Of a stretch of DNA of 64,000 bases, positions 36,880 through 48,106 are shown piece by piece. The stretch is taken from positions 6,580,463 to 6,644,462 of the forward strand of contig CM034134.1 of NCBI GenBank assembly GCA_019914995.1. Reading direction: 5' to 3'. Both the position numbers and the translations under genes were made by a program. Within the stretch, counting starts at the first letter, position 1, and each line of letters starts with the position of its first letter. The DNA is from Acanthochlamys bracteata (lineage: Eukaryota; Streptophyta; Magnoliopsida; Pandanales; Velloziaceae). A model generated the notes under the pieces. That model was not told where the DNA came from, did no database searches, and saw nothing but the letters and a program-made list of their open reading frames with translations.

Positions 36880-37790
36880 AACGCACTGCTGATGGCGATG
36901 TTGATCGGTACAAGACTAAACTTGTAGCGAAAGGTTACAAACAAAAATACTGCATCGACTATGAAGAAGTCTTTCCACCTGTTGCTCGACTTGATATGGT
37001 AAAACTAATAATATCTCTTACAGCTGATCATAAATAGAAGATATATCATCTAGATGTCAAGTCAGCATTTTTCAATGGTATTCTTGAGGAAGAGGTATAC
37101 GTACAGCAACCAGAAGATTTTTAGGTGAAAGGGCACGAAAACAAAATATATCGATTAAAGAAAACTTTGTACGAATTGAAGCAAGCAATACGAGCATGGA
37201 ATGCTCGAATTGATGGCTATCTTCAATAAAATGGCTTCACCAAATGTCCTTATGAGCATGCCATATATATGAACAGGAATCATAAAGGCGAATTTTTAAT
37301 AATTTATTTTTATGTTGATGACTTATTGTACACAGGCAATAGCCTTGAAATACTTGGAGAATTCAAGACGATGATGTTTAGGAAATTTGAGATGACGGAT
37401 AATGGTTTGATATCCTATTTTCTTGGCATCGAAGTGAAGCAACAACAAGATGGGATTTTACATCTCAAAAGAAGTACACGAAGGACCTCTTGAAAAAGTT
37501 CAAAATGAGCAATTCTAATCCGATGAACATTCCAATTACCACAGAAACAAAGCTATCAAAAGAAGGGAATGGAGATTTAGTTGACTCAACTCTTTTCAAG
37601 AGCCTTATTGGTAGTTTGAGATATCTGACAATCACAAGACCAGATATTGTTTATACAGTCGGACTTGTGAGTCGCTACTTGGAGACACCAAGAGAGTCTC
37701 ATTGGCTAGCTGCAAAGAGTATTTTAAGATATATTAAAGGCTCATTTAATTTTGATTTATTTTATGTGGTGAACCTGCAGAACTAGTGGG
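36880..37790 (+). pseudogene. copia reverse transcriptase remnant
   Basis: [20 protein letters not shown] opens the RT. HLDVKSAFFNGILEEEVYVQQP and YRLKKTLYELKQA follow. LIIYFYVDDLLYTGNSLEI (YVDD at about 37312-37323) is intact. SLIGSLRYLTITRPDIVYTVG begins the connection to RNase H. Stops at about 36864, 37036 and 37123 and a shift at 37490 break it. Confidence 0.85.
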
Positions 37791-38250
37791 CTATTCAGAT
37801 AGTGATTGGGGTGGTGATCAAGATGAAAGAAAAAGCACCACAGGTTATGTCTTTTACTTTGGGATAACTTCATTTTCATGGACATCAAAGAAACAAAATA
37901 TTGTGGCTCTATTTTCATGCGAAGCAGAATATGTCGCAGCTGCATCTATAGTGTGTGAATCAATTTGGCTAAGAAATATGCTAAAAGAGCTGCATCATCC
38001 ACAAGAGAAACCAATAAGAATATTGGTTGATAATCAATCAGCTATACAACTTGCAAAGAATACAGTACATCATGGAAGGAGCAAACACATCGATACTCGA
38101 TTTCACTTTCTCAGACCATATAAAGCAGAATACTATGCAGTTAGAGTATTGTCATACTATGCAGCAAATAGAAGATATTTTTACCAAGCCGTTACCAATT
38201 GAATATTTCGGAAGACTAAGAGAAATGCTCGGTATAAAAAACGTTTTGAT
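37786..38250 (+). pseudogene. copia RNase H remnant
   Basis: GYSDSDWGGDQDERKSTTGY and WTSKKQNIVALFSCEAEYVAAAS carry the catalytic Asp and Glu. NPVHHGRSKHIDTRFHFLR-type text follows (here NTVHHGRSKHIDTRFHF). A shift near 38140 moves the end (QQIEDIFTKPLPIEYFGRL) to another frame. Confidence 0.85.
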
Positions 38251-38261
38251 TTGAGGGGGGG
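38251..38261 (+). other. Polypurine tract of the nested copia element
   Basis: TTGAGGGGGGG abuts the TGTTGG start of the 3' LTR. Confidence 0.85.
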
Positions 38262-38596
38262 TGTTGGAATAATAAATCAAAACTTATGAATTCTTTTTGG
38301 AGTTTCTCAAGACATTAATAAAAGAAAGTAGTAAATAATTCTAATAGTGGGTATATAAGTTATTAGGAGAATTAGTGGGTGTGTTAAAAGTTAGTAATGG
38401 TTGTAAGTTTTATTTTGTTTTAATATCTTAGTTAATGTAATGCTTGGTTGTAATGTCTATATAAGAAGGCTTGTAGCATGTTGTTTTGTATCAAGTGAGT
38501 AAACAGAAAAGTCTTCTAAAGAAAAGTTCTCCTCCAAAGAAAGCTTGTAATTTTTTTTATGATAAAAGTTCTAAATTTGTAAACTTAGAACCAACA
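38262..38596 (+). repeat. 3' LTR of the nested copia element
   Basis: Collinear with 34609-34945, and followed by the GAATT duplication. Confidence 0.92.
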
Positions 38597-39352
38597 GAAT
38601 TCACGTTTCACGCTTGCAAGCAAAAAATACATTGCAGAAGAGATAAGCAAAAGAAGGTAATAGAGAGAACATAAAGAAAAACTATAAAGGAAAAACACAT
38701 CAAAGTATACACTGAGTAGCATAAAACGCCTGCTGGATACAAATAGTAAACAACTCTCTCACCAGTTTTTCATCTTTGATCCTGTCATTTTGTTTGCATT
38801 GAGTTTAATCTTTACTGAGATTTTACCATGTGCTTGAGCTGTGACTACAGCATCTTGTAACATATAGGAGAAGTGTATGGAGGACTTTGAGAGTGGGATT
38901 GGTAGAAGTTTGGGACACATTCACTACTCCTGTAAGTTTGGGACATATTCACTACTTTGAGAGTGGGATTGAACGTTCAGTAGGTTGTAAAAGTTTGTCT
39001 TGTTTAAGAAAACTTGTAAAGACAAATGTAATTGGTAAAGCACTTTGACTTGCTAAGTGTAGCTTTTTAGAAATTAGTGAATTTATACTATTGTCATAGA
39101 ATGACCGTAGAAGTAGGCAAAAAAGTTTGTTGAACCACATATATTTTTATGTGGTTCTATATTGTTGTCAATTTACTTCTTGTGTGATCATAAACTCTGT
39201 TGAAATTACTGACATTATCTCAACAGAAATTATCCTGCACATAGCCAACCATAGAACTGCTACCTACAGGAAGTTCTATTTGCCGATATTTTTATAATAT
39301 CACCTCAATTCATCCCTCCATTTTTGAGTTGATTTTGCAGTTTTCTCCAACA

Positions 39353-39851
39353 CTCAACGTAATAACTATCAAGTAATACCAATACATGAAATAACTACCA
39401 AATAACTATTAGATAATATGATAACTATTATAATTCTCACTATTTTGTATTTCTTTAAATTATGCAATATGAAAGTAGAGACCACAAAAAGTCTATAACA
39501 GTCATGCTATAAACTTATGTTGTGCGTGGGATCCCTGGTCTTTTCCATTGGAGAGAGTTGTGTAAGCCAACAAAGGCTATAGTAATGTATATATCATCTG
39601 GGTATAAGTTTTGAAAAAACATTCATCATAATTTGTGCCAACTGATGTTTAACAAAAGAAAACGTCCAAATTTATTAATGCTTTAGTAAAGGCAAGATGT
39701 TACATAGTAAAATCAGAATACAAGAACACTTCAAAACCACACTCTCGTATGTATATAGCTTATAAACTTATTAAGAAGTAAAGGTACGATACTCTCGCGA
39801 AGCAGTAAATAGCTAGGCAAAGAATGTCAAATAGAGCTTATAGCATATAGT
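39353..39851. other. Spacer downstream of the dioxygenase gene
   Basis: AT-rich, with short repeats of TAACTA near 39360-39430. It should contain the 3' UTR of the minus-strand dioxygenase gene. No other feature seen. Confidence 0.5.
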
Positions 39852-41172
39852 TTAGTAGAGCTTCAACGGGTCCAATGTGGTTTTGCCGTTGAGCTTGTTG
39901 CCCTGCTGCAACTCAAAGTACTCCTTGTATCCAACACCACGGAATTTAGCATGCTCACTTTCAAGCAGAGGCGCTGCAGGAGCGACAATGGTGTCTGCCG
40001 ATGTTCCGATGACTGTTGCAATGGAGATCCTGATGGTCTTGTTGTTCACCTCAGCACGGTGGAGGATACTCTCGTATCGGCCGTTTGATACGATCTGTAT
40101 GTCCATCCAAATTCAAATTTTGAGAGAAGAAATCCTAATACAGTCAAGCGAGTATAAGAATGTCTAGCTCACCTCTGTATGATCTCGACAGTTGACGAGG
40201 AAAGCGTCAGGGAGGGGCTTCACTCTCACCCACTTGTCTCCATGCTTAACTTGGAGACCAGGGACTCCGTTGGTGAGGAGGAAAGTGAAGAGACCGTAAT
40301 CGGAGTGTGGAGGCATGCCTAAGGTGAGCTCCGGCTGCGGGCAACGAGGGTAGAAATTGCAGACAACATTTTGCAAGCACTTGCTGAAGTTGAGACCTGT
40401 CTCCATGTACTCTTCTTCAACACCCAAACTCTCCAACATGGCTTTGATTAGCTCCTTTCCTTTGCTCCTGATGCTGTCAGTGTACGCCTTCACTGTTTCA
40501 CTGCAAGCAGAATTTAATGAAATTACAATTACTACTCCCAAACAATCGAAAAATTACGCAAATTTAAGAGAGATGTAGGAGATTATCACCTCAAACCCTC
40601 AGGCTTGGTAGGACAATTGAAAACAGGGTGAACAAACATCTTGAGGTAGTCCCTCCAGCATCTGAAATCCTCAGCACTTGTGTTGAAGCTGGTTCCGTAA
40701 CGGATTGGGGACGAAATGTGACCTCCAGCAGACTCTCTCTTCTCCTCTTCGGTCATGTTGAAGAACCTCATAAGGCACTCGATCATTCCCTGCCTCAAAC
40801 TCTCAGGCACGCCGTGGTTAAAAAGATGTATGATTGTCATTCAAAAGATCTAGCTCCATCAACATGATTGAATAGATATCTTTGTTCCTAAAAGACATGA
40901 ACAAAATTAACTAACCATGAAGAAGCCCCATTCCTTGCATGCACCAGCAAGTTCTTCAACGCCGCGCTTGCGTTCCTCAGGGTTTGTGCTCGTGAGCAAC
41001 GCGAAATCAACAACGGGAATGTCTTCCTCAACAATATTCTCATCGTTACCAGGGTTGCGTGACGCATACTGTGAAGGAAGGGAGTCTAAAATTTGCCTTT
41101 CTCAGCCAAAAGATCTTGGATACTCTGTGCAGCAGCAATAGTTGGAGCTGCAAGTGGTGCTATTGCTGCCAT
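39852..41172 (-). pseudogene. 2-oxoglutarate/Fe(II)-dependent dioxygenase, four exons, apparently broken
   Basis: Plant 2OGD of the DOXC type, cytosolic enzymes that oxidise small molecules such as hormones, flavonoids or alkaloids using 2-oxoglutarate and Fe(II). Exons on the minus strand: 41172-40916, about 40822-40590, 40500-40173 and 40094-39852. Motifs: IPVVDFALL and GACKEWGFF in exon 1; NHGVPESL and YGTSFNTSAEDFRCWRDYLK in exon 2; NFYPRCPQPELTLG and the iron ligands of HSD in exon 3; the second iron His in LHRAEVN and the 2-oxoglutarate Arg in RISIA, then YKEYFELQQGNKLNGK, in exon 4. Total length near 353 codons is normal. Two lesions: near 41090 the frame from the ATG meets TAG at a T-run and the domain continues in a different frame, and intron 1 has no AG acceptor before the NHGV exon. 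Introns 2 and 3 keep GT/AG with matching phases. Either a young pseudogene, a sequencing error, or an alternative first exon. Confidence 0.75.
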
Positions 41173-42714
41173 TGCTGGAGCTTATATAAGCGTAGCACTA
41201 TAAGCTTATAAAGCTTATGAGCAAGGAGATATAACGATGACTATTGAAGAATGGATGAGCGTTATGCGTGCATTTGGTCATGTATTTATAGGAAGTTTCT
41301 CATGATCAAGGGAATAATGTGTATCACATTATGAGCTGTGATACATTAAATTTATGTGCAATTTGCTTATAGGTTTTTTTCTTCCTTATTTAATATGGTT
41401 GTTGTACTGTACATGATTATTTATTTGAAATAAGTATCACATTAGTGTAATAATTTATCTCCGTACAAATATATCGTTATGGTCTTTAGCAAAAAACCAA
41501 ATCTGAAACAAAAGAGTGGTCTTATGATCAAGTTGTTTTGTTTCCGCATGCACTGGACTAATTTAATTGCAACCTTTTCACTATGATGTAAGTCGGAGTT
41601 ATTCTTATGGAAATTTTGGGACTCCATCACTGTGTCGTTGTCCTTCACAGTGTATAGCTGCTTTTTAAATACTTTCTCGTGTGCGCTGCTTTAGTATTCT
41701 TTTAGTAGAGACTCAATACAAAGACACTTCGTGACAAACAAATGTGAACAAGTACTTCTACGTGTTGGTCATAAATTTGGCCGCAAATTTATAAGAACTC
41801 ATTCTTTTGGTGGATACAATAGATACTTATAAGAATCATTCTTCAAACATTCGGTTGTATTTTCTTTTTTTTTTTTTTTTTTTTTTTTGACAGTTTCTAT
41901 ATAGGTTATTTCAGCTCAATAAATGATAGAGACATTTGGTAGCACTTAAGATCTGTAATCACAGAAAATCTAAAGTAGGTCTTCTACTTACTAAGATAAA
42001 AACAACTGAGGCAACATCGGTAAGACAAACCAGAACTTATTGAGATCGGATGTCCAAGTTGCCAACACCATCACGACTAGTTTGAGGGATGTCTGGTACT
42101 CTCTGCCATTCAAAGGTAAACTTCCCATCATTTTTCGTATGATTGCGCATTTTATGAGCTAAGTCGGTACTAGCTACTAGGGTCCCTCGAACTTTAACGT
42201 GTGGAGGACCCACTTTGGCAAACAAATAATGTAATATAATTCAACACTCTCATGCCAAGTGGCACACTCGACCAGTTTACGACGCCAAGTCCCACACTCG
42301 ACCAGTTCTGATTCAGTTAATATGGGCCTTGGGTGTAACTCAACCCAAAAGTTTGGTCAACAGATGTGGAAGCCCAAAACTATAACTAGTAACCTTAACT
42401 TTGAGGAAGAAGTAACGTGGAGTAATTCGACAATCTTAATCTTAGTGGTTGTTCAATTACCAATTTACTCAATATCGGGCAGTGGCATTTACTCAATAAA
42501 AGTTATAGGTGCTAACATTACGTGAAGAAATTGTTTGGAATGAGCAAGTCCATACGTATAGTCCATCAAAAGGTTGTCTGAAAATTTGATCGCAATCTCT
42601 TTTGTCATGGTTTGAGACAATACAACATGTCTAAAACTAAAGTTGAATCCATTTTTTTAGAATATGCATTGAGGTACACTGCAGATAGATTCATATGCAA
42701 TTTACAGGAAGAAC
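41173..42714. other. Intergenic region upstream of the dioxygenase gene
   Basis: Minus-strand TATA-like sequences lie close to the ATG (TATATAAG at about 41180-41190 and TTTATAAG at about 41203-41211). A poly-T run of about 20 lies near 41868-41888. A 24-bp direct repeat (around CACACTCGACCAGTT) occurs at about 42254 and 42284. Nothing coding recognised. Confidence 0.45.
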
Positions 42715-43293
42715 TACTCTCGAGAAATAAGTTGATGCTAACGTAAATGTTGGGCACACATGTTATGTTGCTCAAAAGAAAAAAATAAAATTGGGGACAA
42801 ATTATTTGTTCGCTTTGTGAGTTGTTGTTCTTACAAAAACAAAAGAATATGATAAGCAAAAGATTTAGATCTATGACGTGTGCGAGTAGTGTTTCTCGTT
42901 GTATATAGCTATGGATCAACCACTTGCATATTTAATAGGTTGCATGGACATCGCATTGAATTATTCTAAATTTAATTCATAATTCTCCGTATTCCATGCC
43001 GTAAGTACTTTCGAGAAATAAGTTGATGCTAACGTAAATGTTGGGCACACATGTTATGCTGCTCAAAAGAAAAAAACAAAATTGGGGACAAATTATTGGT
43101 TGGCTTTGTGAGTTGTTCTTCTTACAAAAACAAAAAAATGATAAGCAAAATATTTAGATCTATGATGTGTGCGAGTAGTATTTCTCTTTGTATATAGCTA
43201 TGGATCAGCCACTTGCATATGTTAATAGGTTAAATACGCATCATATTGAAATATTCTACATTTAATTCATAATTATCCATATTCCATGCCGTA
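42715..43293. repeat. 291-bp tandem direct duplication
   Basis: 42715-43003 and 43006-43293 are near-identical in the same orientation, from TACTCTCGAGAAATAAG or TACTTTCGAGAAATAAG to ATTCCATGCCGTA. They share CTAACGTAAATGTTGGGCAC and ATAGCTATGGATCA. There are a few dozen differences by eye. No coding capacity. Confidence 0.9.
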
Positions 43294-43480
43294 TGATCCA
43301 ACTAATCTTCTACTTATACTATTTTTCATTAACTTCTGATTTAATTTATATTCAATTATTAAGAGTATATATCTATACATATATAGCGAAGCGACAATGG
43401 CATTCATAATTATTCACTCTCCGATTTATAGTAGCCTAATATATATATATATATATGTGTGTGTGTGATGGGATGGGATG
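43294..43480. other. AT/GT microsatellite stretch beside the MULE
   Basis: (TA)n followed by (TG)n at about 43439-43468. A similar TA-then-TG run occurs, inverted, just outside the other end of the MULE at about 50352-50382. Confidence 0.6.
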
Positions 43481-45658
43481 GAATATAGACACATCTCATC
43501 TCTTTGTGCACAGAAATTACTGTATACACAAGTTACGAATCAACGGCTGTGATAATTTTATTTTATGTTTTCGATGGTGCAAATTAATCAGCGGAGAACT
43601 TAATCTATGCGCACAGCCCCGAGGGTTTCATTTGTGCACCGTTTATTTCTTTTCCCTCTCTACAGTGGTGCAACTTGTGCTTCCGAGCGAAATTCAGTTC
43701 TTCGATCGGCTCAGTTTCATGATTCTAGCCGGAATCGAGTTCTCCTTAGCTCGATTTTGCCATTCCGGTCTCTATTCGGCTTTTGATAAAGGGCTCGGCT
43801 TGACTTCGTCTCCGATTTGATTCTATTTCTGGCTTCGAAATAAGCAAAATTGGGTTCTAGGCGCTCGGTTATGGCTCGATTTTGTCTCTTGGTATCCATT
43901 TGGATTTCGATCGAGATCTGGGCTTGGTTTTGTTGCCGGCTTCGAGTCTGACCGACTTTGGCTCCAGCTCCGAAACAAGAAAATTGAGTTCTCCTCGCTC
44001 GGTTGCGGCTCGATGTTGGATCCCGGTGACCATCTCGGCTTGTGATCGAGATTTGGACTCGATTGGTCTCCGGTTCCAATGACACATGTTTTACTGTTGG
44101 CACATGATTTGGGTCAACGACTGTGATTTTTGTAGCATTATTACTTCAACGGTGCAGATACGACCGCGGAAACGAGCAAAATCGAGTTCACCGTTTGGTT
44201 ATGGCTCGAATCGGCTTCCGGTGTCTATTTTCGGATTGGTTTTATCTCCGACTTCGGCCAACTTCGATTTTTTATTGTTTTATTTTTTATCTCAATTTTT
44301 GATAATTTGTTTTAATTTCTGATGATTTGTTTTGATTTTACCAATATATTTTAATTTTTGTTGATTTGATTTATACGGTGTATTGAATTTGATTTATATG
44401 GTGTATTGATTTTGATTATACGGTGTATTTGATTTGATTTATATGTTGTATTGGTTTTGATTTATACGGTGTATTGGATTTTATTTATAGTCTAGTGGAT
44501 AGTTGGCTTGGAAATTATATGTTGAAAGAATGCATAGGTTGTCAAGATTGGGACAGGATATTGGTTTCTTGTATCACAACCGTTGTGAAAAATTTCGATA
44601 TGAGGCAACGATGGAGTTGCTTATAATTTTTTACTACTCACTATGCACTACCTATTTGGAGCACACAGTAAGACAGTTAGGATGGCTATGGATGACAGGC
44701 AGTGCGGAGAGGGAGACAACCATGGAGTGTGTCCAACAGTCCTACACAAAGGTTGTATCTTTGTTTCTCAGTGCCTGACGTAAAAGAATGAGTCTGAGCC
44801 TCATTCCTCCTTCCTATTCTTTGCTGCTTTGTTGTCGATGAATGAATGCAGGAAATTTAGATCATGTGATCGTCGCCATTGTGAAATGCTGGAAAAGTAA
44901 TTGTAATTCTTCCTCTGTTGTAATTTTCTCTTCTGCTGAAAATGTAATTCTCTTATCAGAATTCTCTTGTAAATAGCTTGTAATTTCTCTACTTTAATTC
45001 TCTTATGATAATTCTTATGTAATTTGATTCAACGCTGTGAATGAAATTTTTAAGAATTGCAGAAATAGTATACATTATTATCATCAAATTTTAAAAAAAA
45101 AAACTTCAAAAGACAAAGTCAAACAAAATGCCATTATTATTAAAAATAATTGAAATATATTAAAAAATTTCAAACAAAATCAAACGAATCGCTACATGCT
45201 TGCTGCATGCATTTAATCACAACGCTTACTGCATTTAATCACAACGCCATGCCAAACTTAAATGTTAATATCCAAATCATAAAATCAATATTAGTTAAGT
45301 TTTAATCATACCTCATTTAATCATAGGTTATTAAATGACAGTCAAGACACAGTGGACACCTACTCTCTTCCGAGCTCTCTTTCTCTCCTTTACTTTTTGG
45401 TTCTTCTACTTTCCTTGTTTCTCTATTTTCTTTTAATCTTAATTCAAATACAAGTGATGGTATAAGTAATAAGCAATAAGAAAATGACGTTATAATCAAG
45501 AAGAAAATACAAAAACGAAAAGTAATTTTATACATTAGAGCAAAACTCATACAATTTTTGCAGTTGAACAAAACCATAATTTACACTTAGATAGCTATAC
45601 AGAATTTACAAATTATAATCATCTAGCTTCATAAATCAATCTCAAAATCATCACCTAT
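43481..45658. repeat. Left terminal inverted repeat of the MULE
   Basis: About 2.18 kb. From the outside in: a CG-rich part with several copies of a phrase like TCGGTTACGGCTCGA (43700-44230), a tandem run of about 24-bp units (TTGATTTATACGGTGTATTG) at 44360-44490, a short open stretch (44503-44778), and an inner part that includes the last codons and stop of the transposase. Confidence 0.8.
44360..44490 (+). repeat. Tandem 24-bp repeats in the MULE arm
   Basis: Five to six imperfect units of TTGATTTATACGGTGTATTG plus 2-5 bases. The mirror copy is at about 49298-49430. Such subterminal arrays are often transposase-binding sites. Confidence 0.75.
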
Positions 45659-47945
45659 TGATAATTCATCATCAATATCATTATGTATACTTTCATTTTC
45701 ATTACTGTGTTTGTCTTCATCGGCATCTTTATCAATAACTGCCAAGTTAAAAATTTTAACAAAAGTTAACACTAATTTTAATCTGAAAACATAGTAAATT
45801 AGGAAAAGAAAATTAAATAGCAATTATACTTACTTATCTTCTTCTTTCGATTTGGATTTTCAGAACAATTTTGCTTGTCGTGTTTAACAACAAGCACATC
45901 TCTTATATATCTTAGCTCTGGCTCTTCCAACAGATTTTTTCAAACCACCTTTTATTTTACTACTACAAACAGAAGCTTTTATTTCTTTTTTCCTCCCCTT
46001 GGTCTGTGAAATATTTGGATTCAAAAGTAGAACTTGAGACACATTAACATCAACTTGAGAGCTCTCATTGCTAGTGTATGAACTGACTTTTGATCTATCA
46101 TTAGTCTTCTTTACTTCATTGATTTGCAATGACAATTTTTGTAATGTTTACAACATCAACTGGAAAGTCTCGTCTGACCTACATCATAGGACAATTGGCT
46201 AGAAATCTTCAGGAGTTTGGTAGTTCTCAGTAGGTCAAAATTTGCATGCCCTCGTATTGCTTCATCATCGTACATCAATTCTATATTTGTTAGCCCGTTT
46301 CATTCACCTCTTAAGAATTAATTTATCAGGTACTTTCATATCATGGAACTGAAAAATTTTTAAAAGATGTCCACAAGAAATTCCTACAAACTCAAACAAT
46401 TTACATCCATAATAACCTTCCTTTGTGGCATGGTTGAATTTAACCTTCCACGAACGATTGTCACCAAACAACCAAGATTTATATATGTACGTCTTGAGCT
46501 TTCTCAAATTCTTTTTTGAATTTGTTATACACAATTCTGGTATATATATTTGCTGCATTCTTCAAAAGAAAGGTATGATCATCAACAATACGATCAAAGT
46601 GTTCGCTAATATAATACTCTTTTTTTTTTGTTTTTGAACAATTTTAGCCAAACACTTATCGTTTTTCACTACAAACTCGCAAAGAGCTGTAGTTGGATGA
46701 AAAAAATTGTTGTAAATAGAATTCATACCTTCTGGGCGTCCTGTCGTGTTCATATCAGCATAAAAAGTATCTAAGTAATAAACTGGAGCCCATTCTTTCG
46801 AATTTCATATATCCACTGAAGGTATTAGTTCTTTACCAAGTTGTATTTAAATATCAATTCATTCCATTCCCGATTCAAAGGCAGAAGGAGTATAAGTTTT
46901 CCGAATACACATTCGAATATCTTTTATGAATTGTGATTTTTAGAAATAAATATGTGGAAATTTTTCTGAAAATTTTTTCATCACATGCCATAAACAAAAT
47001 CTATATCGTGTTGTAGGAAATATCTTCTCAACTACTGCAGTCATAGCTCGATCTTGATCTATAATAATAGAAGATGAAGCACGCCTTTCATAGCTGCAAG
47101 CCATGTCTCAAACAGCCAGAAAAAAGACTCTTCCGTCTCATCCAAATATAATGCACAACCTAATTGAATTGACTGCATATGATGATTAACTACAGTTAAC
47201 TGGACAAACGGCATTTCATACACATTCATACGATACGTAGTGTCAAAAAACATCATATCTCCAAAATATTAAAACTGCAGGCGAGATTGACCATCAACCC
47301 AAAAAAGTTTATTGCCATTACTTCATTATCCATCTATATTCCATAAAAGAAATTTGGATCTTCTATACTTTTCTTCTTGAAAAAATTGAGTGCTACGGTT
47401 GCATCCTCTTTGACAGATTTTTTGTACTCTTTCGATGGTCCCAAATGATTTCAACAATCTCTATCTTCAAAACCAATCTGTGATCCATCGAGAATATCTA
47501 CAACTTTATTCACGAGTATACTCTCATCACGAAATGAGTCAATCAACATTAGCTGCGGCAAGCATATGCTTACAAACAAGCATACACATCCTTTTGGCTA
47601 AACTGACAAAATTGTGTTTATGCTTATCAATATACTAAGTCACCTTCCACAATCTAGTTGGTTGCTTTGTCACTTTCATTTTTGCAGGACATCTGTATTT
47701 TACCGAAGATCTACTTCTTTTCTCAGTAGATGCTCTGTTGGATCCCTCATACGTTTGTTTCTTGGCATGCTCTCTATATTTTCCAAAACACTGAAAAGCC
47801 ATTAGACAAGCATTGACTTCATCCAAACCCTTTTTTTTCTCAGTACTTCGAATAACAGCACTAAATCCAGTTGCTGTTACACAATATATAAAGTTCTTTT
47901 GCTGCTTTAAGTGTTTGAAAAATCATATCTAAGCATGGTGACTTC
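45629..47945 (-). pseudogene. FAR1-related MULE transposase, decayed
   Basis: Reading the minus strand from 47945: CLDMIFQTLKAAKELLYIVC and RSSVKYRCPAKMKVTKQPTR with WKVT form the FAR1 DNA-binding region (WRKY-GCM1-like zinc finger). MMFFDTTYRMNVYEMPFVQL, then NHHMQSIQLGCALYLDETEE and FFWLFETWLAAMKG (47256-47059), is the MULE DDE core with the first catalytic Asp; IIIDQDRAM near 47045 holds the second; FESGMELIFKYNLVKN is near the third acidic position. MNTTGRPEGMNSIYNNFF follows at about 46753. YYGCKLFEFVGISCGHLLKIF (46430-46330) is the SWIM zinc finger CxCx(n)CxH-type, with the first Cys replaced by Tyr. A C-terminal KGRKK and KIKGGLKK tail ends at the stop at 45629. At least six stops or shifts separate the blocks. 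It is related to FHY3/FAR1 transcription factors, but its position between inverted repeats marks it as a transposase. Confidence 0.8.
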
Positions 47946-48106
47946 TCCTTCTTTGCATTTAAATTCTGAGTTGATGCAGCAGAACACTCGGTTGGATTTG
48001 TTTTAAAAGCTATGAAAATAGAATTGCGTTAACAATGTAAAAACTACAACATAACAAAGATGTATTCTTTTAAAAAGAATTTCGTTCTTCATTCTTTCAC
48101 TATTCT

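Larger units (their letters stand above)
34609..38596 (+). mobile_element. Complete copia retrotransposon with perfect target duplication
   Basis: LTRs 34609-34945 (337 bp) and 38262-38596 (335 bp), both TGTTGG...CCAACA, lie between GAATT at 34604-34608 and GAATT at 38597-38601. There is a tRNA-iMet primer-binding site after the first LTR and a polypurine tract before the second. By eye the LTRs differ at about 25-30 positions, mostly transitions, so this is an old but younger insertion than its host LTR. It carries zinc knuckle, protease, integrase, RT and RNase H, but most of gag is missing and catalytic sites are damaged. Confidence 0.93.
33791..39352 (+). repeat. 3' Sirevirus-like LTR split by a nested copia element
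   Basis: It begins TGTTGGAATCCCAAGG right after a polypurine tract and ends TCTCCAACA at 39352. Its parts (33791-34608 and 38602-39352) align with the LTR at 20179: the GATTATTTTTGATGATAAT start, and ACATAAAGAAAAACTAT and TTTGATCCTGTCATTT near 38670-38790. Removing the nested element (34609-38596 plus one duplication) gives about 1.57 kb. Confidence 0.7.

Noticed and set aside
41120-41290. Plus-strand peptide-like text (GAASGAIAAIAGAYISVAL, then MTIEEWMSVMRAFGH) that looks almost bacterial
   Set aside because: It overlaps the start of the minus-strand dioxygenase gene, has a stop in the middle and no context; the alanine-rich part is the complement of the enzyme's alanine-rich N terminus.
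43869-44103. Arginine-rich frames in the CG-rich part of the MULE arm
   Set aside because: They arise from repeated TCGGTTACGGCTCGA-like phrases and change frame between the two arms.
45629-47945. Annotation as a FAR1/FHY3 transcription factor
   Set aside because: The domains match, but multiple stops and the flanking inverted repeats make a decayed MULE transposase the better call.
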